Below, piece by piece: positions 8,754 through 16,323 of a stretch of 64,000 nt of DNA. The stretch's first letter is position 1, and each line of letters starts with the position of its first letter. The notes beneath the pieces are model-generated. The model did no database searches, was not told the origin of the DNA, and saw only the letters and a list, made by a program, of their open reading frames with translations. A program made the translations under genes and the position numbers. The stretch lies in assembly GCA_937891135.1 (NCBI GenBank), contig CALAFB010000048.1, forward strand, positions 1-64,000, in the 5' to 3' direction. Source of the stretch: an uncultured Elusimicrobium sp. (lineage in GTDB: Bacteria > Elusimicrobiota > Elusimicrobia > Elusimicrobiales > Elusimicrobiaceae).

Positions 8754-9755
8754 TTAGTTACGGCGATCATCAGTTGTCCACCCTTGGGAACTTAAACTTT
8801 GGCAAATAGCATATCCAAAATCCGTATAAGCATTGCAATCCTTCGTTGTTTGCCACCCGTCTCCGTTATGGGGAGTGTAAATATATAAAACATAATCCTC
8901 ATGTATAGAGGAAATTGTATATACCGCCGAATTGTCATCTACATAATACTCCCAATTTTTTGTTTCATAACTATAGTATCCATACCCTTCTTCTTTTTTC
9001 CATTCGCCTCCGGTAAAATCATAATATTCCGGGGCGTGATTGAGTGGGTCATAACCAACGGGAGCGTCATTTTCATCTGGCGCAAATGCTCCTTGTAAAT
9101 CCAACAAAGCAAGTTGCTGTTGGGCATGTTTGAGGTTTGTAAGTGCTTCCGTCAACCGGGCTTTTTCCACCGCTTTTTGGTATTGCGGCAACGCCACGGC
9201 AGCCAAAATGCCAATGATGAGTACGACGACCAAGAGTTCAATCAGCGTAAACCCGCGGGCAAGCCCCCTCATCCGGCTTGCAGCCACCTTCCCCCTCAGG
9301 GGGAAGGAAACAGGCTGTTCCCCTCTCCCTTGAGGGAGAGGGTGCCCCGTAGGGGCAGGTGAGGGGGACACCGAGCCGGTGCTCCCAATGCCCGCGACGC
9401 GTGATTTACCCGCTATACTCACTCTGCTATACCCGCGAGGCCGTATATCACATACAGGTATCATCCCCGCGTGCTGGTATCGGGAATCAGTTGTTTTCTT
9501 TCCTTGTGATAATGAAGTCATAGCCTCATTATCTTCCCCCCTGCGTGGGGGAAGTGGCACGTAGTGCCAAAGGAGGGTTATAAAATTAGTTTTTCCGCTT
9601 TGAGGGAGTACCGCCGTTAGGTGGGAGCATAAGGATTTTTTCCAATTTTGCCCCTCTTTGGTCGCTCGCGCGACACTTTCCCCACAAGGGGGACAGATAA
9701 CCCCATCATTTTTTAGTGCTTGCGTATTTCCCCGCCGGGTATATTGGTTTTTCAT
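8754..9755 (-). CDS. Type IV prepilin-like protein with very long leader (pilin 2)
   Basis: Class II prepilin core [19 protein letters not shown] with cleavage after Gly168; the mature chain is ~165 aa with a Tyr- and Asp-rich globular part and C-terminal cysteines. The 168-residue leader is far beyond the family norm and begins with the same TRRGNTQ segment as pilins 1 and 3. Much of it is closely alike in pilin 3 ([28 protein letters not shown]). AGGAGTT upstream of the ATG at 9755 is the ribosome site. Expression is from the structured leader at 9756-10016. Confidence 0.87.
   Translation of the reverse strand: MKNQYTRRGNTQALKNDGVICPPCGESVARATKEGQNWKKSLCSHLTAVLPQSGKTNFITLLWHYVPLPPRRGEDNEAMTSLSQGKKTTDSRYQHAGMIPVCDIRPRGYSRVSIAGKSRVAGIGSTGSVSPSPAPTGHPLPQGRGEQPVSFPLRGKVAASRMRGLARGFTLIELLVVVLIIGILAAVALPQYQKAVEKARLTEALTNLKHAQQQLALLDLQGAFAPDENDAPVGYDPLNHAPEYYDFTGGEWKKEEGYGYYSYETKNWEYYVDDNSAVYTISSIHEDYVLYIYTPHNGDGWQTTKDCNAYTDFGYAICQSLSSQGWTTDDRRN
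9255..9715 (-). repeat. Composite palindromic-repeat insert in the leader of pilin 2
   Basis: Several palindromic modules read in frame. CCCTCTCCCTTGAGGGAGAG with GCCCCGTAGGGGC (9323-9366), CTTCCCCCCTGCGTGGGGGAAG with GGCACGTAGTGCC (9528-9570), and GTCGCTCGCGCGAC with CCCCACAAGGGGG (9660-9700). Close versions in the same order lie in pilin 3. Confidence 0.7.
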
Positions 9756-10016
9756 AATAACTCCTATACAGTAATTTCAATTTACCGGTTTGGGAGCCAA
9801 CAAAAACGGTTGAAAAATACCTGGGAGTATCAGCAACCAGACGTAAAACAGCCGTAATTCCACGCAAAGTGAAACATTAAACAGAAAACATCTTCGGAGC
9901 AACCCATTGTTGTTTTCTGTCTAATCAGCTGTTTTGGGGGCTGATACTCGTTTTAGTTGACTAAAACTTGTCTGCTCGCGCAGAATCCCAAAAACAGAAG
10001 TAAATTGTACCTATAG
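9756..10016 (-). promoter_or_regulatory. Structured pilin leader RNA, copy 2
   Basis: TATTATACTATAGGTACAAT promoter, hairpin TCTGCGCGAGCAGA, hairpin GTTTTAGT/ACTAAAAC, long-range helix GAGTATCAGC/GCTGATACTC (9940-9949 with 9825-9834), inner stem ACAGAAAACA/TGTTTTCTGT (9911-9920 with 9881-9890), conserved TTACGGCTGTT, and GGCTCC (9793-9798) that can pair with the Shine-Dalgarno GGAGTT (9759-9764) through two G-U pairs. Confidence 0.8.
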
Positions 10017-10025
10017 TATAATAAA

Positions 10026-10052
10026 AAAGGGCTGGTCGTGCCAGCCCCTTTT
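10026..10052 (-). terminator. Terminator of the LTA-synthase-like gene, abutting the pilin 2 promoter
   Basis: GGGCTGG (10029-10035) pairs with CCAGCCC (10041-10047); on the minus strand TTTTTTAT follows. The T-run overlaps the promoter-like sequence of pilin leader copy 2, so the two transcription units are back to back. Confidence 0.8.
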
Positions 10053-10071
10053 GAAAGTGTATATTTCGTTT

Positions 10072-12102
10072 TTATTCTTTTTCTTCCGCGCTTTTTTGGT
10101 TGTGGTAATACTGATAGCGGGACGTTTCATACAAGCCCTTTGCTAACGCCTTCATGTGTTTAAAGCGTTGGGGCTCTTTGGCGGATAAATCTTCCGTAAA
10201 GTTTTCCGCCGCGTACTTATACAGCCCTTCTTTGCCGCCCTGGCTGCGGTAGAAATAATCCCCTTGCACAAACCCGATGACAGACGGCGAATCCGCCCAC
10301 CCGTAAATGAGAGCCCCGGGTTCGGCATCTTGATGGGTAGTTAATACGTCGCGCCCGACGGCGCGCGTGGTATATCCGCGGCCCAACAGGCCCATCGCAA
10401 TCGGGAAAATATCCACCTGACTGGCAGTTTTATCAATCACTTGTTTCTGCGTAATCGGGCCGCCCGCAATAATGAGCGGAATTTGGTGGTTAATTAGGTT
10501 GAGTTCCACCGTGCCGCGCGGCATATTTTCGGACTGCGGAGCCGCTAAGCCGTGGTCCCCAAAGATAAAGAAAATCGTGTTTTTGTAATACGGTTCTTTT
10601 TCAGCCAGTTTGAAAAATTCCCGCAACGCATGGTCGGAAAACCGCAGCGAATTATATTCTGCCACACTTACAAAACTGCGTTTGTGGGCCAAATCCTCGC
10701 CAATGTCTATAGGTTTAAACCCGGCGTTGTCGTCGGGAATCGTATACGGACGGTGATAACCGGCAGTTTGGATAATGGCAAAGAACGGTTTTTTAGTTTC
10801 TTGTTGTTCTTGCGCCAGTACGCGGTTGGCTTCGCGGAATAAATCCAGGTCCGAAATACCCCACACGTCGTTGCGGCTTTCGTGTTCAAAACTGCCTTCT
10901 TCGTACAGGTGCAGCCCGTCAATGTTATGTTCCAATACGCCGCGGATATTGCCCCAGTTGGCACTACCGCCGATAAAATAGTATTTTTCGTACCCTTTTA
11001 AGGCGTTTACAATAACGTGCTGGTCCACAATGAGCGGATTGCGCGAACTGGTTTTAAACGAAGATACATCCGGGATATTGGTTACCGTAGCAAACACGGC
11101 GCGTGCCGTGGCCGACGTAGGCGAATAAAAATGCGTAAACAAAATGGATTTGTCGGCTAATTCCCGCACAAACGGGGTGGGGTCCAAATCCGGGTTCGTA
11201 AACGAGATTTTATTCCACGCTAACGATTCCATAAAGATGACCACTACATTGTAATCGTGTTGTTTGTCTTTGGCTTGGTCTGCCACCGTGCGGTCAAACG
11301 ATAAGGCTTGTGCGTTGGGGTTTTGCACTTGTAAGAACCGGGAAACCTCGTCATAATATTGGCGGGTTTTTTCCGTATCGTAACTGTCGGCTTTTACAAA
11401 GCGGGCTGTATCAAACATATTGAGTACCGGGTTTAGCGTCAAATTACAAATAAACGAATTGGTGGAATGATACGCGTTACTCCAGCGCAAGGGGTATTGG
11501 CTAATCTGTCCAAAACCCAGTCCGCCGGTAATCAATAGTGCCGCAAAGAACCACACCAGTTTACCTTTCCAGCGGTAATTGTCTTTTTGTTCAAATGCTT
11601 TTGTGAGTAAGCGGTTTACAAACAAGTATCCGATAAACACGCATAACAAGAGCCCTAAAATAGCCCATATCAAGGGATACGTTTCCCACGCCATTTGCAG
11701 GGAGATGAGCGGATTTTCGGCATAATGCATAATGGAATAATTCACGCGCATAGAGATATAGGCATAATGGGCAAAATCTACAAAATAAACCAACAGCACA
11801 GCCGCTTCTAAAACGCCGTAAATGGCGGCGATTACTTTGCGTATTTTAAGAGCCCCTTTCCAAAACGCACAGACAGTTAAGTAAACGCCTAATAAAATGG
11901 ATAAAAACGCTGCCAGGCGGAAATCAAACTTAGCCCCGATGTAAAACGTGGTCCACAATTCCCGGGCCGGGTTTGCGGGCAAAGCCGCGTGAAAAACACC
12001 TAAAAAAATGACCCGAAACATCCCAAAGACGAACCAATTTACTAAAAAAAACGTAAAAAAAACCTTAATCCAGCCCGGCACTACAAATTTGAATTTTTTC
12101 AT
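10072..12102 (-). CDS. LTA synthase-like membrane sulfatase-family phosphoglycerol transferase
   Basis: 676-aa protein with about five N-terminal membrane helices (residues 10-210) and an extracytoplasmic alkaline-phosphatase/sulfatase-fold domain. Metal and nucleophile motifs are VVVIFMESLAWNKIS (Glu), SPTSATARAVFATVTNIP (Thr nucleophile region) and FFIFGDHGLAAP (Asp-His). This pattern is that of LtaS/OpgB-type enzymes that move phosphoglycerol or related head groups to surface glycans. The exact acceptor in a diderm is unknown. The TATGCTAGAT box lies just upstream of the ATG at 12102. Confidence 0.87.
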   Translation of the reverse strand: MKKFKFVVPGWIKVFFTFFLVNWFVFGMFRVIFLGVFHAALPANPARELWTTFYIGAKFDFRLAAFLSILLGVYLTVCAFWKGALKIRKVIAAIYGVLEAAVLLVYFVDFAHYAYISMRVNYSIMHYAENPLISLQMAWETYPLIWAILGLLLCVFIGYLFVNRLLTKAFEQKDNYRWKGKLVWFFAALLITGGLGFGQISQYPLRWSNAYHSTNSFICNLTLNPVLNMFDTARFVKADSYDTEKTRQYYDEVSRFLQVQNPNAQALSFDRTVADQAKDKQHDYNVVVIFMESLAWNKISFTNPDLDPTPFVRELADKSILFTHFYSPTSATARAVFATVTNIPDVSSFKTSSRNPLIVDQHVIVNALKGYEKYYFIGGSANWGNIRGVLEHNIDGLHLYEEGSFEHESRNDVWGISDLDLFREANRVLAQEQQETKKPFFAIIQTAGYHRPYTIPDDNAGFKPIDIGEDLAHKRSFVSVAEYNSLRFSDHALREFFKLAEKEPYYKNTIFFIFGDHGLAAPQSENMPRGTVELNLINHQIPLIIAGGPITQKQVIDKTASQVDIFPIAMGLLGRGYTTRAVGRDVLTTHQDAEPGALIYGWADSPSVIGFVQGDYFYRSQGGKEGLYKYAAENFTEDLSAKEPQRFKHMKALAKGLYETSRYQYYHNQKSAEEKE

Positions 12103-12182
12103 ATAAAAAGCCCCAAATCTAGCATAAAATACACCTATATTTTACCAAATTTGGGGATAATATAATTTCTTGTAATTTTTTG

Positions 12183-13097
12183 CTATGGGTTTAAGGAAGC
12201 ATTTATGTAGGCACACATAGCTGTCCCTTTATCGGTCCAATCTGTACAGTCTACGTATTTAAGTTGTTCGGATATGTCCGTTGTGAATGTTATATCACCG
12301 GGGTATATGTCTGTGCTAGGGTTTCCGCCGGAGATTATAATAGAACACAGCTGGTCTACATCGGAACAAAATATAGTTATCTCATATTTTTCAAGCATAT
12401 TTTTATCAAGTGGAATTTCAATATCTAAGTCTTTCCGGTTATCTACTATACTGCTTTTCATATTATCAAAAAATGTTTTGTCTACAAAACCATTTGCTAA
12501 TATATAAGACGTCAACGCAGTTTGAGCGGCCTTTATAGTGGTAACAAACTTTACAGCTTCCGTCTTGGCTACGGCTTTTTGGTATTGCGGCAGGGCTACC
12601 GCTGCCAATATGCCGATAATGAGTATGACGACCAATAATTCAATCAGCGTAAACCCGCGGGCTGTTCCCCTCGCCCCTTGACGGGTAGGGTGCCCCATAG
12701 GGGCGGGTGAGGGGGGCACCGAGTCGGTGCTCCCAATGCCCGCGCCGCGTGATTTACCCGCTGAACTTGTTTTACTATACCCGCGAGGCCGCATGTCAAA
12801 TAAAGGGCTCATCCCTGAATGTGGGTATCGGGAAACAGTTGCTGCCCTTCCTTGTGGTAATGAAGTCATAGCCTCATTATCTTCCCCCCTGCGTGGGGGA
12901 AGTGGCACATCGTGCCAAAGGAGGGTTATAAAATTAGTTTTTCCGCTTTGAGGGCGTAGTGCCGTCAGACAGGGGAAAATAGGCCTTTTCTTAGTAGTCC
13001 CTCTTTTTGTCGCTAACGCGACTTTTTCCCCACAAGGGGGACAAATAACTGCCTGTTCATTTTGCGTATTTCCCCGCCGGGTATTGCTTTTTTTCAT
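12183..13097 (-). CDS. Type IV prepilin-like protein with very long leader (pilin 3)
   Basis: Class II prepilin core [19 protein letters not shown] with cleavage after Gly148; mature chain ~156 aa with Cys pairs near the C-terminus. The 148-residue leader begins SNTRRGNTQ and closely parallels that of pilin 2, while the globular domains differ. The pair therefore looks like a duplication or recombination of the 5' part joined to different pilin bodies. AGGAGAAAACGCC precedes the ATG at 13097, and that ribosome site is inside a perfect 9-bp hairpin arm. Confidence 0.87.
   Translation of the reverse strand: MKKSNTRRGNTQNEQAVICPPCGEKVALATKRGTTKKRPIFPCLTALRPQSGKTNFITLLWHDVPLPPRRGEDNEAMTSLPQGRAATVSRYPHSGMSPLFDMRPRGYSKTSSAGKSRGAGIGSTDSVPPSPAPMGHPTRQGARGTARGFTLIELLVVILIIGILAAVALPQYQKAVAKTEAVKFVTTIKAAQTALTSYILANGFVDKTFFDNMKSSIVDNRKDLDIEIPLDKNMLEKYEITIFCSDVDQLCSIIISGGNPSTDIYPGDITFTTDISEQLKYVDCTDWTDKGTAMCAYINASLNP
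12663..13045 (-). repeat. Composite palindromic-repeat insert in the leader of pilin 3
   Basis: Carries diverged copies of the pilin 2 modules in the same order: CCCCATAGGGGCGGG (around 12693), CTTCCCCCCTGCGTGGGGGAAG (12882-12903) with GGCACATCGTGCC, and CCCCACAAGGGGG (13029-13041). The reading frame stays open. Confidence 0.7.
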
Positions 13098-13360
13098 GGC
13101 GTTTTCTCCTTATTTGTTTTAGAAAACGCACACAAAAACGGCCGATACCCTTTGAGTCTTATTCGGTGAACCCAACGATAATAGCCGTAGTTCCCTGTTT
13201 ATGAAATAAACAAAGAACACTCGGTACAGCCAGGGCGATCGTTCCCCGGCTGTACCTTTATACGGACTATTTTTGAACCGAATAAAACTTTTGGTTATCC
13301 AAAAGCCTACGTATTCTGCATACGCTTTCAAAAACAGATTTCAAATTTTTATTTACTACG
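13098..13360 (-). promoter_or_regulatory. Structured pilin leader RNA, copy 3
   Basis: Hairpins CGTATGCAGAATACG and CTTTTGGATAACCAAAAG, long-range helix TTATTCGGT/ACCGAATAA (13277-13285 with 13159-13167), inner stem GGTACAGCC/GGCTGTACC (13248-13256 with 13223-13231), then CTACGGCTAT, CGGCCGTTTTT, and a ribosome-site hairpin of 9 perfect pairs (13121-13129 with 13099-13107) that buries the Shine-Dalgarno. Confidence 0.8.
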
Positions 13361-13411
13361 TTTCTATTATAACAAACTTTCGCAAGAGCCGCACGTATAT
13401 GCAAACAAAAA

Positions 13412-13435
13412 AACTCCCGGCTTAGGCCGGGAGTT
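13412..13435 (-). terminator. Intrinsic terminator of the thioredoxin-like lipoprotein gene
   Basis: AACTCCCGGC/GCCGGGAGTT 10-bp perfect stem with a 4-base loop, followed by TTTTTTTG on the minus strand. Confidence 0.85.
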
Positions 13436-13454
13436 ATATGCACAAAAAGACGTG

Positions 13455-14510
13455 TTAATGAATATCGCGCAAGAACTGGGTATTGGCTTGCATCAGTTTA
13501 TTTAAACTTTGCTCCTGTTGTTTGAGCAGTTGTTTTTGGGCCTGCATATATTCTTGCAAAGAAGCACTTTGCGCGGCTTTTTGGCGCAAGGCTTTTTCGG
13601 TCTTAGTGGTAATGGCAAATGCTTCGGCTTGTGTACCCGTGCCAAACATGTGGCCGATGTCTTGTACCGCGGTTTGGTTTTCTTGCAGTACTTTATTGAG
13701 GGCCTGTTGCATGGCTTGGCGGTCTTGGAGTGGCGCTTTTCCTTTAATAGCACCGGAGGGATCTTCCAAGGTAATTTCCATAAATTGGGCCGTGGAGACC
13801 GGACGAGATACGTTTTGCCCGTATTTAGCTAAGGCTTTTTGAACAGCACTATCTGCATCGGCTAACGGGTAACCCTGCACTACGGAATCTCCCACAAATA
13901 ACGAAGGAGTTCCCACAGATGTCATTTTATAGCGTTGCATCAGTTTAGTAAATCCCGCTTCTCCTTCCGGAGTAGTAATATCATATTCAATCAAACGGAC
14001 GCGTCCTTGGTATTTATCGCGAAATTCTCCTACCCAGCCTTCTTGTTTGAGTTTACGGCACCAACCACATTGGGAACTTACTACCAAATAAGCATTGATG
14101 GGTTTCGGTTTAGAGGCAGAAGTTGTTTTTTTAGCCGGGGCATTTTGAGGGGGTTTGGCGGTTGTTTGAGGAGCCGTTTTAGCCGGGGCATAAGCGGGCA
14201 ATTGGGAAGAATTCTCCGGCGTGGCAGACGTATCAGTAGGGGCCGCATCCGGCATAGCAGCGGGGTCCAAAGTGTTTTGGGTTTGTTCCCACTCTTTCAT
14301 CATCTCCTCAAATTCTTGCATATCTTGAACATTTGTTTCTGTAGATGCAGTCTGCGGAGCCATAAACGGCATGGCATTCCCCGGCATAAATTTAGCAAGA
14401 AGTTGCTGAAATTGCTGGCCCCAAAATGAGTTAATTTGCTCATCTTGTTCTTTGGTGGTACAAGCGGATAATACGCTGGCTATAACAAATAAGAAAAATA
14501 ATTTTTTCAT
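13455..14510 (-). CDS. Lipoprotein with thioredoxin-fold CxxC domain
   Basis: 351-aa lipoprotein: signal MKKLFFLFVIASVLSAC with lipobox LSAC, then a Pro/Ala/Thr-rich linker (about residues 60-130). A thioredoxin-like domain has YLVVSSQCGWCRKLKQEG (CGWC) and a cis-Pro segment SVGTPSLFVG. A Gln-rich C-terminal coiled-coil region follows. It should act in the periplasm as a thiol-disulfide protein. I chose the ATG at 14510 because GGGGAG lies just upstream, and the lipobox then falls at residue 17. tatD is immediately upstream. Confidence 0.8.
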   Translation of the reverse strand: MKKLFFLFVIASVLSACTTKEQDEQINSFWGQQFQQLLAKFMPGNAMPFMAPQTASTETNVQDMQEFEEMMKEWEQTQNTLDPAAMPDAAPTDTSATPENSSQLPAYAPAKTAPQTTAKPPQNAPAKKTTSASKPKPINAYLVVSSQCGWCRKLKQEGWVGEFRDKYQGRVRLIEYDITTPEGEAGFTKLMQRYKMTSVGTPSLFVGDSVVQGYPLADADSAVQKALAKYGQNVSRPVSTAQFMEITLEDPSGAIKGKAPLQDRQAMQQALNKVLQENQTAVQDIGHMFGTGTQAEAFAITTKTEKALRQKAAQSASLQEYMQAQKQLLKQQEQSLNKLMQANTQFLRDIH

Positions 14511-14537
14511 AATCTCCCCAAACATACTATAACAAAT

Positions 14538-15347
14538 TTAAGATAGCCCATACAACTGTTTTGTTTGTTGTAAGGTATGTTCGGCCAGTTCTTCCAGGGG
14601 TATTTGTAAATAATCAGCCACAAATTGGGCAATGAGGGGAATGTTGGACGGGTCGTTGCGGGTACCGCGTTTGCCCTGGGGGGATAAATACGGACAATCG
14701 GTTTCCAAAATAAGGTGTTTCAGACCTACTTTTTTAACAGCCTCACGCACATATTCATTTTTCTTATACGTAAAACACCCGTTAATACCTAACAGAAGTC
14801 CGGTATCCACGGCTTTTTTGGCTTCTTCGTAGCGGGCACAAAAACAATGCAGTACCCCGCTGTACGGGCGCATCACGGTTTGTTTCCAACGGTGTTTTAA
14901 CTGGGCAAAACAATCCTCGTACGCGGTGTAATCTTCCCCTTGCCGGCGTACGTGTAACACCAGCGGTAAACGGGAAGTATCGGCACAGGTAATCATGTGG
15001 GATAAAAGAGTCTGTTGGGCATCTTGGGTGGATTGCTCTAAGCAGGTATAATCCAGCCCTACTTCACCTACAGCTGCTACAGACGAATGTTGGAGCAAGC
15101 GTTGTAATGCAGCCAACTGTTCCGGGGCAATTTGGGCGGCATATTCCGGATGTATGCCTAATACGGGAACTATGAATTGCGGGTATTGCCGGGCCAGGGC
15201 CAGCGTAGTTTGCCATTCTTGGGGAGCACAGCCGATTTCTACGCTTTTAACAATGTGAGCAGCCGGGAGTTGTTGGGTAATTAAACCGTCCCGGTCGGTA
15301 TCAAAAGCCGGGTCGGTCAGATGTGCATGCGAATCTATAAAATCCAT
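14538..15347 (-). CDS. tatD: TatD-family metal-dependent DNase
   Basis: 269-aa TIM-barrel amidohydrolase-fold nuclease. Metal ligands are visible in MDFIDSHAHLTDPAFD, the Glu of AAVGEVGLDY, LPLVLHVRR, HCFCA and LETDCPYLSP. The family acts as 3'-5' DNase and deoxyribonucleotide-processing enzyme. A TATAAT box lies only 5 bases before the ATG and there is no Shine-Dalgarno, so the mRNA is probably leaderless. Confidence 0.93.
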   Translation of the reverse strand: MDFIDSHAHLTDPAFDTDRDGLITQQLPAAHIVKSVEIGCAPQEWQTTLALARQYPQFIVPVLGIHPEYAAQIAPEQLAALQRLLQHSSVAAVGEVGLDYTCLEQSTQDAQQTLLSHMITCADTSRLPLVLHVRRQGEDYTAYEDCFAQLKHRWKQTVMRPYSGVLHCFCARYEEAKKAVDTGLLLGINGCFTYKKNEYVREAVKKVGLKHLILETDCPYLSPQGKRGTRNDPSNIPLIAQFVADYLQIPLEELAEHTLQQTKQLYGLS

Positions 15348-15419
15348 ACCCTATTATATCTTTTTTAAATGCTTCCCAGGGAGAAGTAATTTATAGAAAA
15401 ATTATGTTAAAATAATAAA

Positions 15420-15702
15420 GTAGTAAAAAAACAATTTCATTCTGTTTTTGGAACCGTTTAAGAAACGGATGACTGCTAAGGCGGTCCTTTGAGTGCCAAA
15501 GACAGCCACTTAGGTACAAAATCTATATGGGTAGCTCCCGTTGGGTTTTGTGCCGAATGTTTTTTGTTTTGTAATCGCAAAACAAAAAATTACGGCTGTT
15601 GGTAGGTGGACATACTCAAAGGTCTTGCGTATTTCAGCCGTTTTTGCGTGTATTCTCCAAAAGCAGGTAAATTGAAAATTAAATTAAGTGGAGAATGTAA
15701 TT
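15420..15702 (+). promoter_or_regulatory. Structured pilin leader RNA, copy 4
   Basis: Hairpin CCGTTTAAGAAACGG, hairpin GACTGC/GCGGTC, long-range helix CCTTTGAGT/ACTCAAAGG (15486-15494 with 15614-15622), and inner stem GGTACAAAA/TTTTGTGCC (15513-15521 with 15546-15554) followed by GAATG. GGCTGT (15594-15599) has two possible partners: upstream ACAGCC (15502-15507) or downstream CAGCC followed by GTTTTT (15635-15645). TTCTCC (15653-15658) can pair with the Shine-Dalgarno GGAGAA (15690-15695). Confidence 0.82.
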
Positions 15703-16194
15703 ATGAAAAATGCAGTAAAAAATAGTTGTTTCACTAAAGGTTTTACACTTATTGAACTTTTAGTAGTAGTGCTTATCATCGGTATTTTGTCGGCGGTGGC
15801 CTTGCCGCAATACCAAAAAACGGTATTTAAGGCCCGCGCCGCAGAAGCCATTACCATGCTAAACAGTTTAAAAAACGCTTGGCAGGTGTGTGAATTGGAA
15901 GGAAAAGAAGGATGTGGAGATGAAGACGAAGTCTGGAATTATCTGTCAATTGAAATGCCGGGAACTATTTCTACTGAATGCACGGAAGATTCTTCTTGTT
16001 TTCGTACAAAAAACTGGGAATTTGCGACGGATGGTGGAGGAAATTTCTATAGTTATCCTATAGAAGGTCAACGTGTTAATGATAATTTGGTGTTACAAGT
16101 AATACATGGTGAAAACCTTGAGTGTTACGACAATCGTAATGCCCAAGCAAACCTCAAAACCTACGAGGGTTACTGTGATTTGCTAAACTTATAA
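15703..16194 (+). CDS. Type IV prepilin-like protein, short leader (pilin 4)
   Basis: 163-aa class II prepilin with a normal 13-aa leader ([20 protein letters not shown]) and core [20 protein letters not shown]. The globular part has Cys pairs (CELEGKEGC, CTEDSSC, CYDNRN...YCDLL) suggesting two disulfides. Start at 15703 because GGAG lies 9 bases upstream; an in-frame ATG at 15688 precedes the ribosome site. It is the only ordinary-leader pilin in the first 16 kb and shows what the expanded ones would look like without inserts. Confidence 0.9.
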   Translation: MKNAVKNSCFTKGFTLIELLVVVLIIGILSAVALPQYQKTVFKARAAEAITMLNSLKNAWQVCELEGKEGCGDEDEVWNYLSIEMPGTISTECTEDSSCFRTKNWEFATDGGGNFYSYPIEGQRVNDNLVLQVIHGENLECYDNRNAQANLKTYEGYCDLLNL

Positions 16195-16264
16195 AGGTTT
16201 TATTAAATCCGCCGGAATACCCCGGGGTTCATGTAAGCCTGGAGAGTTCCATTGTGATACTAAA

Positions 16265-16296
16265 CCCCCGGCAAAGTGCCGGGGGATATTTTTTTG
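16265..16296 (+). terminator. Intrinsic terminator of pilin 4
   Basis: CCCCCGGC/GCCGGGGG stem with a 5-base loop followed by ATATTTTTTT. It separates pilin 4 from the convergent etf operon. Confidence 0.9.
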
Positions 16297-16323
16297 TTCC
16301 TTCTTTTTAGTACGAAACTGAAT

